In this document: piece after piece, positions 1-6,967 of the stretch
Position numbering within the stretch: the first letter of the stretch is position 1
How the letters are laid out: every line of letters begins with the position of its first letter
Source of the DNA: Planctomycetota bacterium
Lineage (GTDB): Bacteria; Planctomycetota; Phycisphaerae; Tepidisphaerales; Tepidisphaeraceae
Assembly: GCA_029777755.1 (NCBI GenBank)
Contig: JAKORQ010000116.1
Location: 1 to 9,348 of the forward strand
DNA length: 9,348 bases
Direction of reading: 5' to 3'
Program-made: the position numbers and the translations under genes
The notes under the pieces: model-generated
Database searches by the model: none
What the model was told of the DNA's origin: nothing
What the model saw: the letters and a program-made list of their open reading frames with translations, nothing else

Positions 1-348
1 GCATTCACCATCCTCTCCATCGACATTGCCGACATCGACGTCGGCGACAACATCGGCGCCAAGCTGCAGACCGACCAGGCCGAGGCCGACAAGAAGCGTG
101 CCCAGGCGGAGGCGGAAAAGCGCCGTGCCCTGGCCGTGGCGCTGGAACAGGAGAACATCGCAAGGCAGGCGGAGAACCGGGCGGCGGTCATCCTGGCCGA
201 GGCCGAGATTCCTCGCGCCATCGCCGACGCATTCCGCTCCGGGAACCTGGGAATCATGGACTACTATCGCCTGCGCAACATCCAGGCCGACACCGATATG
301 CGCCAGGCCATCGCCAAGCCGGAAGATGAGAACAAGCAGAACACCTGA
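1..348 (+). CDS. floA: FloA flotillin-like protein, C-terminal part
   Basis: The open frame enters from the left edge and ends at TGA 346-348, giving the last 115 residues of a flotillin-like scaffold protein of the FloA (UPF0365) family. FloA proteins sit in the cytoplasmic membrane and organise functional microdomains. The recognisable block starts with the IDVGDNIGA-type motif (local residues 12-20). An Ala/Glu/Lys-rich coiled-coil stretch with EA repeats follows (about 26-75), then GNLGIMDYYRLRN (81-93) and ADTDMR (96-101). All of these align from memory with the C-terminus of Bacillus subtilis FloA. The N-terminal membrane hairpin and the SPFH domain lie outside the window, so the start and full length are unknown. 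The next gene follows after 18 bp on the same strand, suggesting co-transcription. The family call is secure; a role in microdomains is family knowledge. Confidence 0.95.
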   Translation, partial: AFTILSIDIADIDVGDNIGAKLQTDQAEADKKRAQAEAEKRRALAVALEQENIARQAENRAAVILAEAEIPRAIADAFRSGNLGIMDYYRLRNIQADTDMRQAIAKPEDENKQNT

Positions 349-366
349 AGGGCTGTCGCGCGTTAG

Positions 367-1008
367 ATGAAAGAACTTCTCCTACATCCTCTGCTTCAAG
401 GCGACGACCTGCTGGGCGCGATACTCTTCTTCGTAATCTGGGCCGCCATCGCTATCTTCTCCACGCTTGCCAAGTGGAAGGAGAGGAAGAGGCACAGAGA
501 GCGGGACGGCATGTTCCCGCCGCTGCCGGAAGAAGAAGAAGAAGAAGAAGTGGAGATCTTCACGATCCCGCCCAGGCAACGACATGAGGAGCACGAGCGG
601 CTGCGTGAGCAGCAACGCCAGGTCGAGTTACAGCGTCAACTGGAGCTTGAGCGCAAGAAGGAAGCTCTCAAGGAACGCCTGCGGCGCCAGATGGAACAGC
701 AGCAGGAGCTGCAACGGCGCAGGGAGATTCGCTTTCCCGTACCGGTGCCTCCTCCCGCCCCTCCAGCGCCGCCTCAGGCCAGCAAAGCGCCTCTGGAATC
801 GTCGAGAATCCAGTTGCCCGAGCAGCCGCCTGTGCTTGGGGGCAAGCTTTCCGAGGAGATCGGCTCGGCCACCGAGGGAAAGTCGCGCAGCGAAAGCAAA
901 CAGACTCGCGATATCCGCCGGATGCTAAATCCAAGATCACTGCGCCAACATTTTGTGATGCTGGAGCTGATCCAGCCCCCGCTGGCATTGCGCGATAATC
1001 AGCCATAG
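367..1008 (+). CDS. Single-pass membrane protein with acidic run and coiled coil, downstream of floA
   Basis: A 213-aa protein of unknown function. Visible layout: a short N-terminus; one hydrophobic segment at residues 15-36 (likely a membrane helix, followed by basic KWKERKRHRER); seven consecutive Glu at 55-61; a strongly charged Gln/Glu/Arg coiled coil at about 72-121; a proline-rich stretch at 123-137; a low-complexity polar linker; and a compact C-terminal motif at 182-209 (RRMLNPRSLRQHFVMLELI, then QPPLALR). The C-terminal motif resembles short 'EILgPPvALR'-type tails that I recall in planctomycete proteins, which is unverified. The positive-inside rule puts the long tail in the cytoplasm. 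The ATG lies 18 bp after the floA stop. The nearest purine-rich site (AAGGG, 349-353) is 13 bp away, so translation may be coupled. It is probably a FloA partner or another membrane-linked protein. Low-complexity composition lowers certainty, but co-linearity with floA and the ordered C-terminus favour a real gene. Confidence 0.7.
   Translation: MKELLLHPLLQGDDLLGAILFFVIWAAIAIFSTLAKWKERKRHRERDGMFPPLPEEEEEEEVEIFTIPPRQRHEEHERLREQQRQVELQRQLELERKKEALKERLRRQMEQQQELQRRREIRFPVPVPPPAPPAPPQASKAPLESSRIQLPEQPPVLGGKLSEEIGSATEGKSRSESKQTRDIRRMLNPRSLRQHFVMLELIQPPLALRDNQP
529..549 (+). repeat. (GAA)7 trinucleotide run
   Basis: Seven perfect GAA codons in a row encode Glu55-Glu61 of the membrane/coiled-coil protein. 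Slippage here would change the length of the acidic run without shifting the frame. The use of one Glu codon throughout, in a gene that also uses GAG, suggests growth by replication slippage. Confidence 0.85.
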
Positions 1009-1036
1009 GGCTGCTCAAACTTCAAGTGGAGCGGCT
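1009..1036 (+). terminator. Weak stem-loop after the floA operon
   Basis: Immediately after the TAG stop, GGCTGCTC (1009-1016) can pair with GAGCGGCT (1029-1036). This gives 8 bp including two G-T wobbles, around a 12-nt loop. No T-tract follows, so intrinsic termination is uncertain. It is listed because it sits exactly at the end of the operon. Confidence 0.25.
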
Positions 1037-1336
1037 TGTCCTGTAGGCATCGGGACTTCGACTCGCCAGAAGTCTGCCCCAGTAGCATCCATATTCACCG
1101 GCATCGAGAGGTCAATGTTGGGTTACGCGCTTCGGAGTGGAAAAGGGATGTACACAGCCCGGTTTCCATAGCTCTGATCGTGTATGGTCGCGCCAAGGAT
1201 CGCCGTAGCTCCCTCAGTTTCCGCGGAAATGCTCTATTGATCCCGCGAGCGCCTTGGCCTGCAAGTGGATCTACCTCGAGGATCACCTTGCCTCCGGCGG
1301 GCGGAGACCTCCCGCTCCACCTTAGATGGAACTGGT
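1009..1336. other. Intergenic region between convergent operons, no gene seen
   Basis: These 328 bp separate the stop of the membrane/coiled-coil gene (plus) from the stop of the alcohol dehydrogenase gene (minus). Short open frames on both strands show no start site with a ribosome binding site and no recognisable protein. Apart from the weak stem-loop at its left end, there is a short GC-only stem at 1303-1321 (GCGGG/CCCGC) near the end of the minus-strand operon, with no T-tract. I see no tRNA, repeat or mobile-element signature. Confidence 0.6.
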
Positions 1337-2500
1337 CTAGATGGCTGCCTCCAGGATGCCGGCCAGTTCATCTTCCGTGAGCTCGATGGGGTTGTAGCGC
1401 ATACTGCTTGACTTTCGCGCTGCCGCCACCAGTTGCGGGATGTCCTCGTGCTTCACCCCGTACTGGCGCAGCGGCGGAATCTGCATGTAGCAGGTCAACT
1501 CGGCGATGTAGTTGACGGCCGCGTCAATCGCAGCATCGGCACTGATATACCCCTCACCGGTAAGCGACGGACCAATGATCGAGTATCGCGCAAGGACTGG
1601 ACTGTTGGGCAGGCGCTGGCGCAGTGCACGAACGTTGGCCCGGATGACATGCGGGAGAAGCGCCGCACATACCACGCCGTGGGGCACGGGGTATCGCCCG
1701 CCCATAGGCGCGGCGAAACCGTGAACCGCCCCCAGGCCGGCATTGGTAAGAGTGATGCCCGAGAGCAATGCCGCGATTGCCATATTCTCGCGGGCCTCGA
1801 CATCCTGAGGCTCGTCATAGACGCGCTGCAGACTCTTCGCCGCCCGCATGATCCCCTCAAGCGCCAGCCCATCGCTGATCGGATTTGCCTTCGCTGAGGT
1901 ATAGGACTCGATCAGCTGGCACAGGGCATCAGCGCCGGAGGCGGCCGTCACCTCCCGCCGCACATCGACTGCCAGTTCCGCATCCAGCAACGCCAGCCTT
2001 GGGAGCATATGCTCCGACCTGATCGAAGCCTTGAATTGCTGCTCCGGGGCGGCCACCACGGCATTGCGGGTCGCCTCGGCCCCAGTACCGGCGGTGGTCG
2101 GCACGGCGATCCACGGAAGTGACGGACGGGTGATCTTCTTTCCCCGGCCGACGACCTCCATGTAGTCCAGCGGCTCGCCCCCATTGGCAAGGATTGCGGC
2201 CGCCGCCTTGGAGCAGTCGATGGCACTGCCCCCACCCAGGCCAATCACAACCTGCGCATCTGACTGTCGTCCCAGGTCGATCACCTGCATTACGGTCGTC
2301 ACCGTCGGCTCGCCCTTGTGAACATAGCTGGCGACCGAAAGCCCGGCGGAACTCAGTATTTCCTGTGCGCGCTGGCCGGTCTCGCGAGCATTGTGCACCA
2401 GCAGAGCGCGCGTCCCATGCTCGCGGGCTAGCTCGCCAAGCCTTTTGATGCCGCCACGCTCAACGATGATTCGGCCAACGTTGAAAAATTCAAAGTCCAT
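1337..2500 (-). CDS. Iron-type (group III) alcohol dehydrogenase
   Basis: A 387-aa NAD(P)-dependent dehydrogenase of the Fe-ADH family, close to the usual 380-390 aa and complete. The N-terminal Rossmann-like half carries the dinucleotide motif GLGGGSAID (87-95) and PTTAGTGAE (134-142). The C-terminal helical half carries the metal site: Asp191, His260 (AVHGFA) and His274 (VPHG). The position that is His in FucO (D-x3-H) is Gln195 here, within SGADALCQLIESY. I recall a branch of the family with a DALTQLIE-type motif, so this is probably a subfamily trait rather than a defect. The reaction would be interconversion of an alcohol and an aldehyde or ketone in the cytoplasm; the substrate cannot be read from sequence. 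The ATG at 2500-2498 has GGAG 6 bp upstream, and the gene lies 11 bp after the LsrG-like gene, so the two form an operon. Confidence 0.93.
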   Translation of the reverse strand: MDFEFFNVGRIIVERGGIKRLGELAREHGTRALLVHNARETGQRAQEILSSAGLSVASYVHKGEPTVTTVMQVIDLGRQSDAQVVIGLGGGSAIDCSKAAAAILANGGEPLDYMEVVGRGKKITRPSLPWIAVPTTAGTGAEATRNAVVAAPEQQFKASIRSEHMLPRLALLDAELAVDVRREVTAASGADALCQLIESYTSAKANPISDGLALEGIMRAAKSLQRVYDEPQDVEARENMAIAALLSGITLTNAGLGAVHGFAAPMGGRYPVPHGVVCAALLPHVIRANVRALRQRLPNSPVLARYSIIGPSLTGEGYISADAAIDAAVNYIAELTCYMQIPPLRQYGVKHEDIPQLVAAARKSSSMRYNPIELTEDELAGILEAAI

Positions 2501-2511
2501 CTGGAACTCCG

Positions 2512-2823
2512 CTACTGCTGGACCTTCCCATCGCCGAAGAAAAGCGCGCGATGGCGAATGCCCTGGCGCGGCTGCGCCATCCAGTCAGCCACGGTTGCCT
2601 TCCATGTTGCATAGTGGGCCGTCTGCTGATGCGCCGCGAAGTCCTCGCGCGTGTGATAGACCTCGTACAGCATGAACCGGCAGTCATCATCTTCACACTG
2701 CAAGACATCGAAACGAATATTCCCATTCTCCTTGCGCGTGTTTGCGGCATTGGCGTAAGTCGCCTCGATGAACTTGTCGCGAAACTGCGGCTTCACATGG
2801 ATTGTCACGCAAACGACGAACAT
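2512..2823 (-). CDS. LsrG-like / antibiotic biosynthesis monooxygenase (ABM) domain protein
   Basis: A 103-aa single-domain protein with the dimeric alpha/beta-barrel (ABM) pattern. It starts MFVVCVTIHVKP and continues with NIRFDVLQ (35-42), RFMLYEVY (49-56), HQQTAHYATW (65-74) and PR (85-86). The FDVLQ...YE.Y...H..T.HY...PR series matches LsrG of E. coli, which isomerises phosphorylated autoinducer-2 product, better than heme-degrading or quinone-forming relatives. The substrate here is unknown, and no lsrK, lsrF or lsr transporter gene is in view. The start at 2823 is chosen because GGAAGGAG lies 5 bp upstream on the minus strand; an upstream in-frame ATG at 2859 has no such site and would add 12 residues that do not fit the fold. 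It is the first gene of the operon with the Fe-type alcohol dehydrogenase, so both probably act on one small carbonyl or alcohol compound (inference). Confidence 0.88.
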   Translation of the reverse strand: MFVVCVTIHVKPQFRDKFIEATYANAANTRKENGNIRFDVLQCEDDDCRFMLYEVYHTREDFAAHQQTAHYATWKATVADWMAQPRQGIRHRALFFGDGKVQQ

Positions 2824-2827
2824 GGGC

Positions 2828-2835
2828 TCTCCTTC
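2828..2835 (-). promoter_or_regulatory. Shine-Dalgarno site deciding the LsrG-like start
   Basis: On the minus strand GGAAGGAG stands 4-5 bases before the ATG at 2823. It selects this start over the in-frame ATG at 2859. Confidence 0.8.
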
Positions 2836-2888
2836 CGCAAATATCTTAGCGACCCACACCAGCCGCCACAGTGATCCTCAACATCAAT

Positions 2889-2916
2889 TTGAAGCGATCT
2901 GCCGGCAATGTAGAAT
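2889..2916 (+). promoter_or_regulatory. Candidate sigma70-type promoter for the deacetylase gene
   Basis: TTGAAG (2889-2894, 4/6 to the -35 consensus) and TAGAAT (2911-2916, 5/6 to the -10 consensus) are separated by 16 bp. The predicted start of transcription, near 2923, would leave a leader of about 20 nt ending in the AGGAGG site. It lies in the 118-bp divergent region; no equally good promoter was found for the opposite operon. Confidence 0.5.
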
Positions 2917-2927
2917 CTTGCACAGCG

Positions 2928-2933
2928 AGGAGG
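2928..2933 (+). promoter_or_regulatory. AGGAGG ribosome binding site selecting a GTG start
   Basis: A full-consensus AGGAGG lies 8 bp before GTG 2942. This decides the start of the deacetylase. The upstream in-frame ATG at 2768 lies inside the opposite-strand LsrG-like gene and would place the signal peptide internally. Confidence 0.85.
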
Positions 2934-2941
2934 AAGCCAAC

Positions 2942-3928
2942 GTGAATGCATCTCTAGTACTGGTCGTGCTGATAGTGACACTTCTCCTGTCAGCGGGTCT
3001 CCATGGGCAGGAAAGCCGGCAACCCAGTATCGGCGAAACCCAGATCATGAAATGGAAGGACGGCAAGCAGGCAGTCTATCTGCTTGCGTTTGATGACAGC
3101 TGCCCCACCCACATCACCAACGCCATCCCCGAGCTGGAGAAGCGCAACCTGGTCGGCACCTTTTACATCAACCCGGGAAATGGCCCGTACAAGAACCTCC
3201 AGGCCAAGTGGGTCGAAGCGGCCAAGAGCCCGGCAGTAGTGCTGGGCAACCACACCTTCAGCCATGTCGGTGCGTTTGAAGTGGATCAGCTTGACGAGGA
3301 ACTGGCGAAGTGCAGTGAAGTGATCCACGCCCTCAATCCGAATCGCAAACCGCCTTACCTTCTATCGTTCGCCCGCCCCGGCGGCGTGCCGTGGAAGCTT
3401 GAGGCAGAGCAGGTGAATGAACTGCTCAAGAAGCATCACCTGGTCAGCCGCCCGCCGTTCCAGGGCCCGCCATTCCACCACAAGACCCTGGAGGAAGGAC
3501 TCAAGACCATCGACGTCGCCCTTGAAAAAGGCGAGATGGGCCACCTGGATTTCCACGGCGTTGGCGGCGATTGGCACGTCGTGCCCATGGACTATTACAT
3601 CCCGCTGCTCGATCGCCTGCAGGCCGAGAGCCACCGGCTCTGGGTGACCGACCACATCACCTATCACAAGTACGTGACACAGCGAAAAAGCACGAAGGTG
3701 AACGTCCTCTCGACGAGTGAGAACGAGATCCGCCTGATGCTCACCTGCGATGCCGACCCTGCGTTGTATGACCTTCCCCTGACGTTGCGTACTCGCGTGC
3801 CGGCGGGATGGCAGCGATGCACCATCCACCAGGGCGACGAGCAGATCCCATCCCAGCCGACCGATGGCTTCGTCCAGTATTCCGCGAAGCCCGGGAGCGA
3901 AATAGTCATAGTGTTGCACAATCAATAA
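2942..3928 (+). CDS. Exported polysaccharide deacetylase (NodB/CE4-like)
   Basis: A 328-aa protein from a GTG start with consensus AGGAGG. Residues 1-22 form a signal peptide (hydrophobic 4-20, likely cut near HG/QES), so the enzyme acts outside the cytoplasmic membrane. The NodB homology domain shows the expected motifs: AFDDS (49-53) with the catalytic/metal Asp pair 51-52; HTFSH (104-108) giving the two metal His; FARPGG (143-148) for the Arg motif; and LDFHG (202-206) with the late His205. A metal-dependent deacetylase of N- or O-acetyl groups on a polysaccharide is therefore credible; the substrate is unknown. Residues of about 250-328 form a beta-rich C-terminal extension without a recognised family. 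The first motif ends DDSC rather than the common DDG. The gene for the 943-aa exported protein follows after 134 bp on the same strand, consistent with joint glycan work. Confidence 0.9.
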   Translation: MNASLVLVVLIVTLLLSAGLHGQESRQPSIGETQIMKWKDGKQAVYLLAFDDSCPTHITNAIPELEKRNLVGTFYINPGNGPYKNLQAKWVEAAKSPAVVLGNHTFSHVGAFEVDQLDEELAKCSEVIHALNPNRKPPYLLSFARPGGVPWKLEAEQVNELLKKHHLVSRPPFQGPPFHHKTLEEGLKTIDVALEKGEMGHLDFHGVGGDWHVVPMDYYIPLLDRLQAESHRLWVTDHITYHKYVTQRKSTKVNVLSTSENEIRLMLTCDADPALYDLPLTLRTRVPAGWQRCTIHQGDEQIPSQPTDGFVQYSAKPGSEIVIVLHNQ

Positions 3929-3937
3929 TCGCGGCAG

Positions 3938-3995
3938 CAAGCTCAACACTACTCAACTGTTGCATAAGCTCTCCAACAAGCGCATACTGAGCTTG
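3938..3995. repeat. Inverted repeat with a duplicated left half
   Basis: CAAGCTCA (3938-3945) is the exact inverse complement of TGAGCTTG (3988-3995). A second copy of the core, AAGCTC (3966-3971), lies between them, so the right arm could pair with either. It sits between the deacetylase stop and the 943-aa gene and overlaps the candidate promoter. It could be an operator or an RNA structure, or chance. Confidence 0.4.
3960..3988 (+). promoter_or_regulatory. Weak candidate promoter before the 943-aa gene
   Basis: TTGCAT (3960-3965) and CATACT (3983-3988, 4/6 to TATAAT) are spaced by 17 bp. The match is modest; the gene may instead be read from the deacetylase promoter. Confidence 0.3.
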
Positions 3996-4062
3996 GGATA
4001 AAGCCCGGACGCGCTCGCGTTGCGGTGTTCGGCGGAGTGTTGCCAACGGAAAGGACGTTGCC

Positions 4063-6894
4063 ATGGAACGATCCCGAATAAGGAAATGGCTGGCGATGGG
4101 TATGGCCCTGATGCTGTCCACGACGGCTTTCGCCGCCGAGAAGCGCATCCGGCTCGAGCCATCCATGCTGACCAATGAAAGCAATATCGGTGAGCCCGAA
4201 GGCATGGTCGACGAGCAGGATCTCACCTGGAGCCCGGGAACCGCTCCCGTCGGGACCCCCAAAACCCCCTGGGCAGTCCCCTCCAACTACTGGAAAGGCG
4301 GACAGCCTGCCACTGCGTATATCGACCTTGGCGAGGAGCGCTACCTGTCGAAGATCTGGTTCTTCGACACCAATGGCAAGGGTGATGTCATCATCGAGAC
4401 CGGCACGCCCGGGAACTGGACGCTTGAGACCACCTACGACTGCGGCACCTACATGAGCTGGGTGCCAGTCCCCCTCGCCGCCCATACGCGATATGTCCGG
4501 CTGACGCGCAAGGATGGCGGATCGAACTTCACTGAGATCGCACTGTTTGAGACGACGGCCGAGGAACATGCCATCGCGTTTGCGAAGAGGCAGGAGGAAA
4601 GGCGTCTGGAGGCTGAGCGCCAGGCAGAAGCTGCCAGGAAAGCCGCCGAGAAGGAAGCCGCTCTCGCAAAGGCGCGTGAAGAGTTGGCCAATCGCCCGGT
4701 GATCGACATCGGCGAACCGTTCGGCAAGGTGATCCTTGTCGATGAGATCGATGTTGGCGCGGAAGATCCCGGCCATATGTTTGAACAGGACCCGGCCGAC
4801 GCCACCGAGGTGAAAACCATCCTCGGCAAGCGGGCACGCGTGCTGCGCAAGACGCCCGGTGAGGCCGCCCACATGACCTTCCGCATCGGGCAGTACAAGC
4901 TGCTCAAGCCCGGCGGCGCATACGTGCTTGAGGTGGAGTACCCCGAGGACGCCCCGCGCAGCATGGTGATCCTCAATGGCGGCAACGAAACCTCGCAAGG
5001 CTTCCACACCAGCAACGCGCTGGGTGATGCCTTCCGGCCGAAGTACGTCGACAACATCAATGAGTCGATCAAGACGCCGCTGGCGCAGGAATACCGAACC
5101 TGGCGGATGTTCTTCAATCTGCACCATCGCTTCCCGGCAGACACCTTCTTCCGGGGCGCCGGGACGCGCGCGCTGACGCCGGATGATGGCTTCAAGGTCA
5201 CCATCGCCCAGTTCTCGGCCGAGAATCTGCCCATCTCTGAAGGTGCGGCCGTTTCCCGCATCCGCCTGTATGAAGTGCCTGATCCTGAGGTACTGAACGC
5301 AAAGTACACCCTGCCTGAGGGTCTGCCCCATCGTCATCTGTTCTGGCGTGAAGAGATGGCTGACAACGCCATCCAGGCTCCCAAGGGTGAGAAGGCTGCT
5401 GTCGATGATCCGCTTGACTGGTACCGCTTCAAGGCCAACCAGATGGCGTTCCTCGGCATGAACACCTTCACGAAGGACCTGCTCGAGTTTGGCGCTGTGC
5501 AACACTGGGACAGCACTCCCCATGGCGGGAACAACTGGGCGTACTTCGACGGCGCCACAAAGGACCTGTGGCGCAGCATCGTCGAGCACATGGGGCAGCG
5601 CGGATTCACAATCCTGCCCTACTACGAGTACGCAGGCTCGAAGGGCAAGAACGGCCTGGGCCCGCAACGCCGTGCCAAGCCGCTGACGCGCGATGACGCC
5701 TTCACCCACATCAAGTGGATCGAGAGCGCCAACGCCGACATCACTGACCCCGATACCTACGAAGACTTCAAGAAAATGCTGGAGATCACGGTTCTCTGGC
5801 AGCGTGACAAGGCTAAGTTCGCGGGCATCTGGCTCCGGCCGCGTTCGCAGCTCCCGATGGGGTTTGGTGATGGCACGCGCAAGCGCTTCGCCGAGGAAGC
5901 CAACGGCGGCGTGGAGGTCACCCGTGAAGACCTGAAGAACGACAAGGAACTCCTGGCCCGTTACAAGGAGTGGTGGTTCGGCAAGCGGCGCCAGTTCCTG
6001 GAAGCGATGCGCGACTACCTGCGCGAGAACGGCGTTGAGGACCCGATCGTGCTCTACACTGCCTTCCCGCAGGAGCCAGGACCGTCGTTCAGGGAGAGGC
6101 AGCCGGTTTTCGTGGCCGACGACGTGGAGAGCTGGCAGCAACTGTTCGCCAACTCCAACATCGAGCGCGATACAAGGACCAAAGTGGTAACTCCGCAGGA
6201 GGTCGCGGAGCAGGGACTGTACATGAAGTCGCTGCTCAATGCGCCGGCCAACTGGGGTGGATGGGAACTGGATCATGCCAATCCCCCCGCCGATCCGCAT
6301 CGCTATCGTGACGCGACGGGCATCATGCTGACTCACCCGTTCAACAGGCTGTACACCGTGCTGTCGCCGGAGACGCTTAGTGCGTTCCGCGGGCCTGCTG
6401 GCCTGGCGATCATCCGCCACTACTCGCTCAACGAGAACATGATGTTCGACAAGAATGACAAGCCGAAGCTGGGCTACTTCTGTGCGGACATCGAGCGAGC
6501 CGGCCCCTACTGCATGATGGCCGAGGCGATGGCGATGGCCAACGGCGACCCGACGCACATCGGCTACCTGCGCGGTAGGAACTTTGCCCGCGGTTTCCCC
6601 GAGTACGTGCGGAACTTCAACACCGCCTTCCTCTCACTGCCGGCACTGCCGAGCGTGAGACTCGAGGGCGTTTCGTCTGACGAGGCCGTCGTGGTGCGGG
6701 CGATCGAGACCGAGAGCCACGGCACCTACCTGGCGATCGTCAATACCGCGATGACCGACCGGGAGAACGTCACGATCAAGCTGCCCAAGGGCGGCAAGGT
6801 CACCGACGCGGCAACCGGCCAGGTACTTGGCGAGGGAGAGAGCCTCAGCGTAACGCTGTATCCCTTCCAGCTTCGGGCGCTGCGTGTGCAGTAA
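4063..6894 (+). CDS. Large exported multidomain protein, probable glycoside-hydrolase-like enzyme
   Basis: A 943-aa protein. The ATG has GGAAAGGA 7 bp upstream. Residues 1-25 are a signal peptide (basic start, hydrophobic 10-18, AFA-A cut site). Residues of about 30-164 resemble a discoidin / F5-8 type C fold (ATAYIDLGEERYLSKIWFF, RYVRLTRKDGG, FTEIALFE), typical of sugar binding. About 166-210 is a Glu/Arg/Ala-rich helical linker. About 212-405 is a second beta-rich domain ending SRIRLYEVPD. About 420-720 looks like a TIM barrel: NQMAFLGMNTFTKD (459-472), GFTILPYYEYAG (514-525), ANADITDPDTYEDF (556-569), FAGIWLRPRSQ (586-596) and IVLYTAFPQE (662-671). The last 80 residues form a beta-sandwich such as closes many glycosidases. 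Glu522, Asp559 and Glu671 are candidate catalytic acids. I cannot assign a CAZy family; similar unnamed proteins are, from memory, found in planctomycetes. Substrate unknown; the neighbouring deacetylase suggests a decorated polysaccharide. Confidence 0.85.
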   Translation: MERSRIRKWLAMGMALMLSTTAFAAEKRIRLEPSMLTNESNIGEPEGMVDEQDLTWSPGTAPVGTPKTPWAVPSNYWKGGQPATAYIDLGEERYLSKIWFFDTNGKGDVIIETGTPGNWTLETTYDCGTYMSWVPVPLAAHTRYVRLTRKDGGSNFTEIALFETTAEEHAIAFAKRQEERRLEAERQAEAARKAAEKEAALAKAREELANRPVIDIGEPFGKVILVDEIDVGAEDPGHMFEQDPADATEVKTILGKRARVLRKTPGEAAHMTFRIGQYKLLKPGGAYVLEVEYPEDAPRSMVILNGGNETSQGFHTSNALGDAFRPKYVDNINESIKTPLAQEYRTWRMFFNLHHRFPADTFFRGAGTRALTPDDGFKVTIAQFSAENLPISEGAAVSRIRLYEVPDPEVLNAKYTLPEGLPHRHLFWREEMADNAIQAPKGEKAAVDDPLDWYRFKANQMAFLGMNTFTKDLLEFGAVQHWDSTPHGGNNWAYFDGATKDLWRSIVEHMGQRGFTILPYYEYAGSKGKNGLGPQRRAKPLTRDDAFTHIKWIESANADITDPDTYEDFKKMLEITVLWQRDKAKFAGIWLRPRSQLPMGFGDGTRKRFAEEANGGVEVTREDLKNDKELLARYKEWWFGKRRQFLEAMRDYLRENGVEDPIVLYTAFPQEPGPSFRERQPVFVADDVESWQQLFANSNIERDTRTKVVTPQEVAEQGLYMKSLLNAPANWGGWELDHANPPADPHRYRDATGIMLTHPFNRLYTVLSPETLSAFRGPAGLAIIRHYSLNENMMFDKNDKPKLGYFCADIERAGPYCMMAEAMAMANGDPTHIGYLRGRNFARGFPEYVRNFNTAFLSLPALPSVRLEGVSSDEAVVVRAIETESHGTYLAIVNTAMTDRENVTIKLPKGGKVTDAATGQVLGEGESLSVTLYPFQLRALRVQ

Positions 6895-6927
6895 TGCACA
6901 GGCAAACAGCGTGTGATTGAACGCAGA

Positions 6928-6967
6928 AACCGCGACGAGTCCTGCCCCCTCGTCGCGGTTCTGTTTT
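6928..6967 (+). terminator. Strong intrinsic terminator
   Basis: AACCGCGACGAG (6928-6939) pairs perfectly with CTCGTCGCGGTT (6949-6960), a 12-bp GC-rich stem with a 9-nt loop. A short spacer and TTTTT (6963-6967) follow. It lies 33 bp after the stop of the 943-aa gene and isolates it from the PEP carboxykinase gene. Confidence 0.95.

Noticed and set aside
1303..1321. GC-only stem as terminator of the minus-strand operon
   Set aside because: Only 5 bp of stem (GCGGG/CCCGC) and no T-tract on the minus strand, so it is not strong enough to call.
1036..1380. 114-codon plus-strand open frame in the convergent gap
   Set aside because: It overlaps the 3' end of the alcohol dehydrogenase gene, has no ribosome binding site, and its composition (Arg/Ser/Pro/His) resembles no known protein.
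2768..2941. 58-codon N-terminal extension of the deacetylase
   Set aside because: It runs through the opposite-strand LsrG-like gene, and the hydrophobic signal peptide with AGGAGG places the true start at GTG 2942.
3362..3949. 195-codon minus-strand open frame over the deacetylase
   Set aside because: Antisense to a gene with intact NodB motifs; no start signal or recognisable product.
3949..6558. 869-codon open frame on the minus strand
   Set aside because: It is exactly codon-aligned antisense to the 943-aa gene. It stays open because that gene lacks TTA, CTA and TCA codons, as expected at high GC. The translation is rich in His/Arg/Val with no recognisable domain or ribosome binding site.
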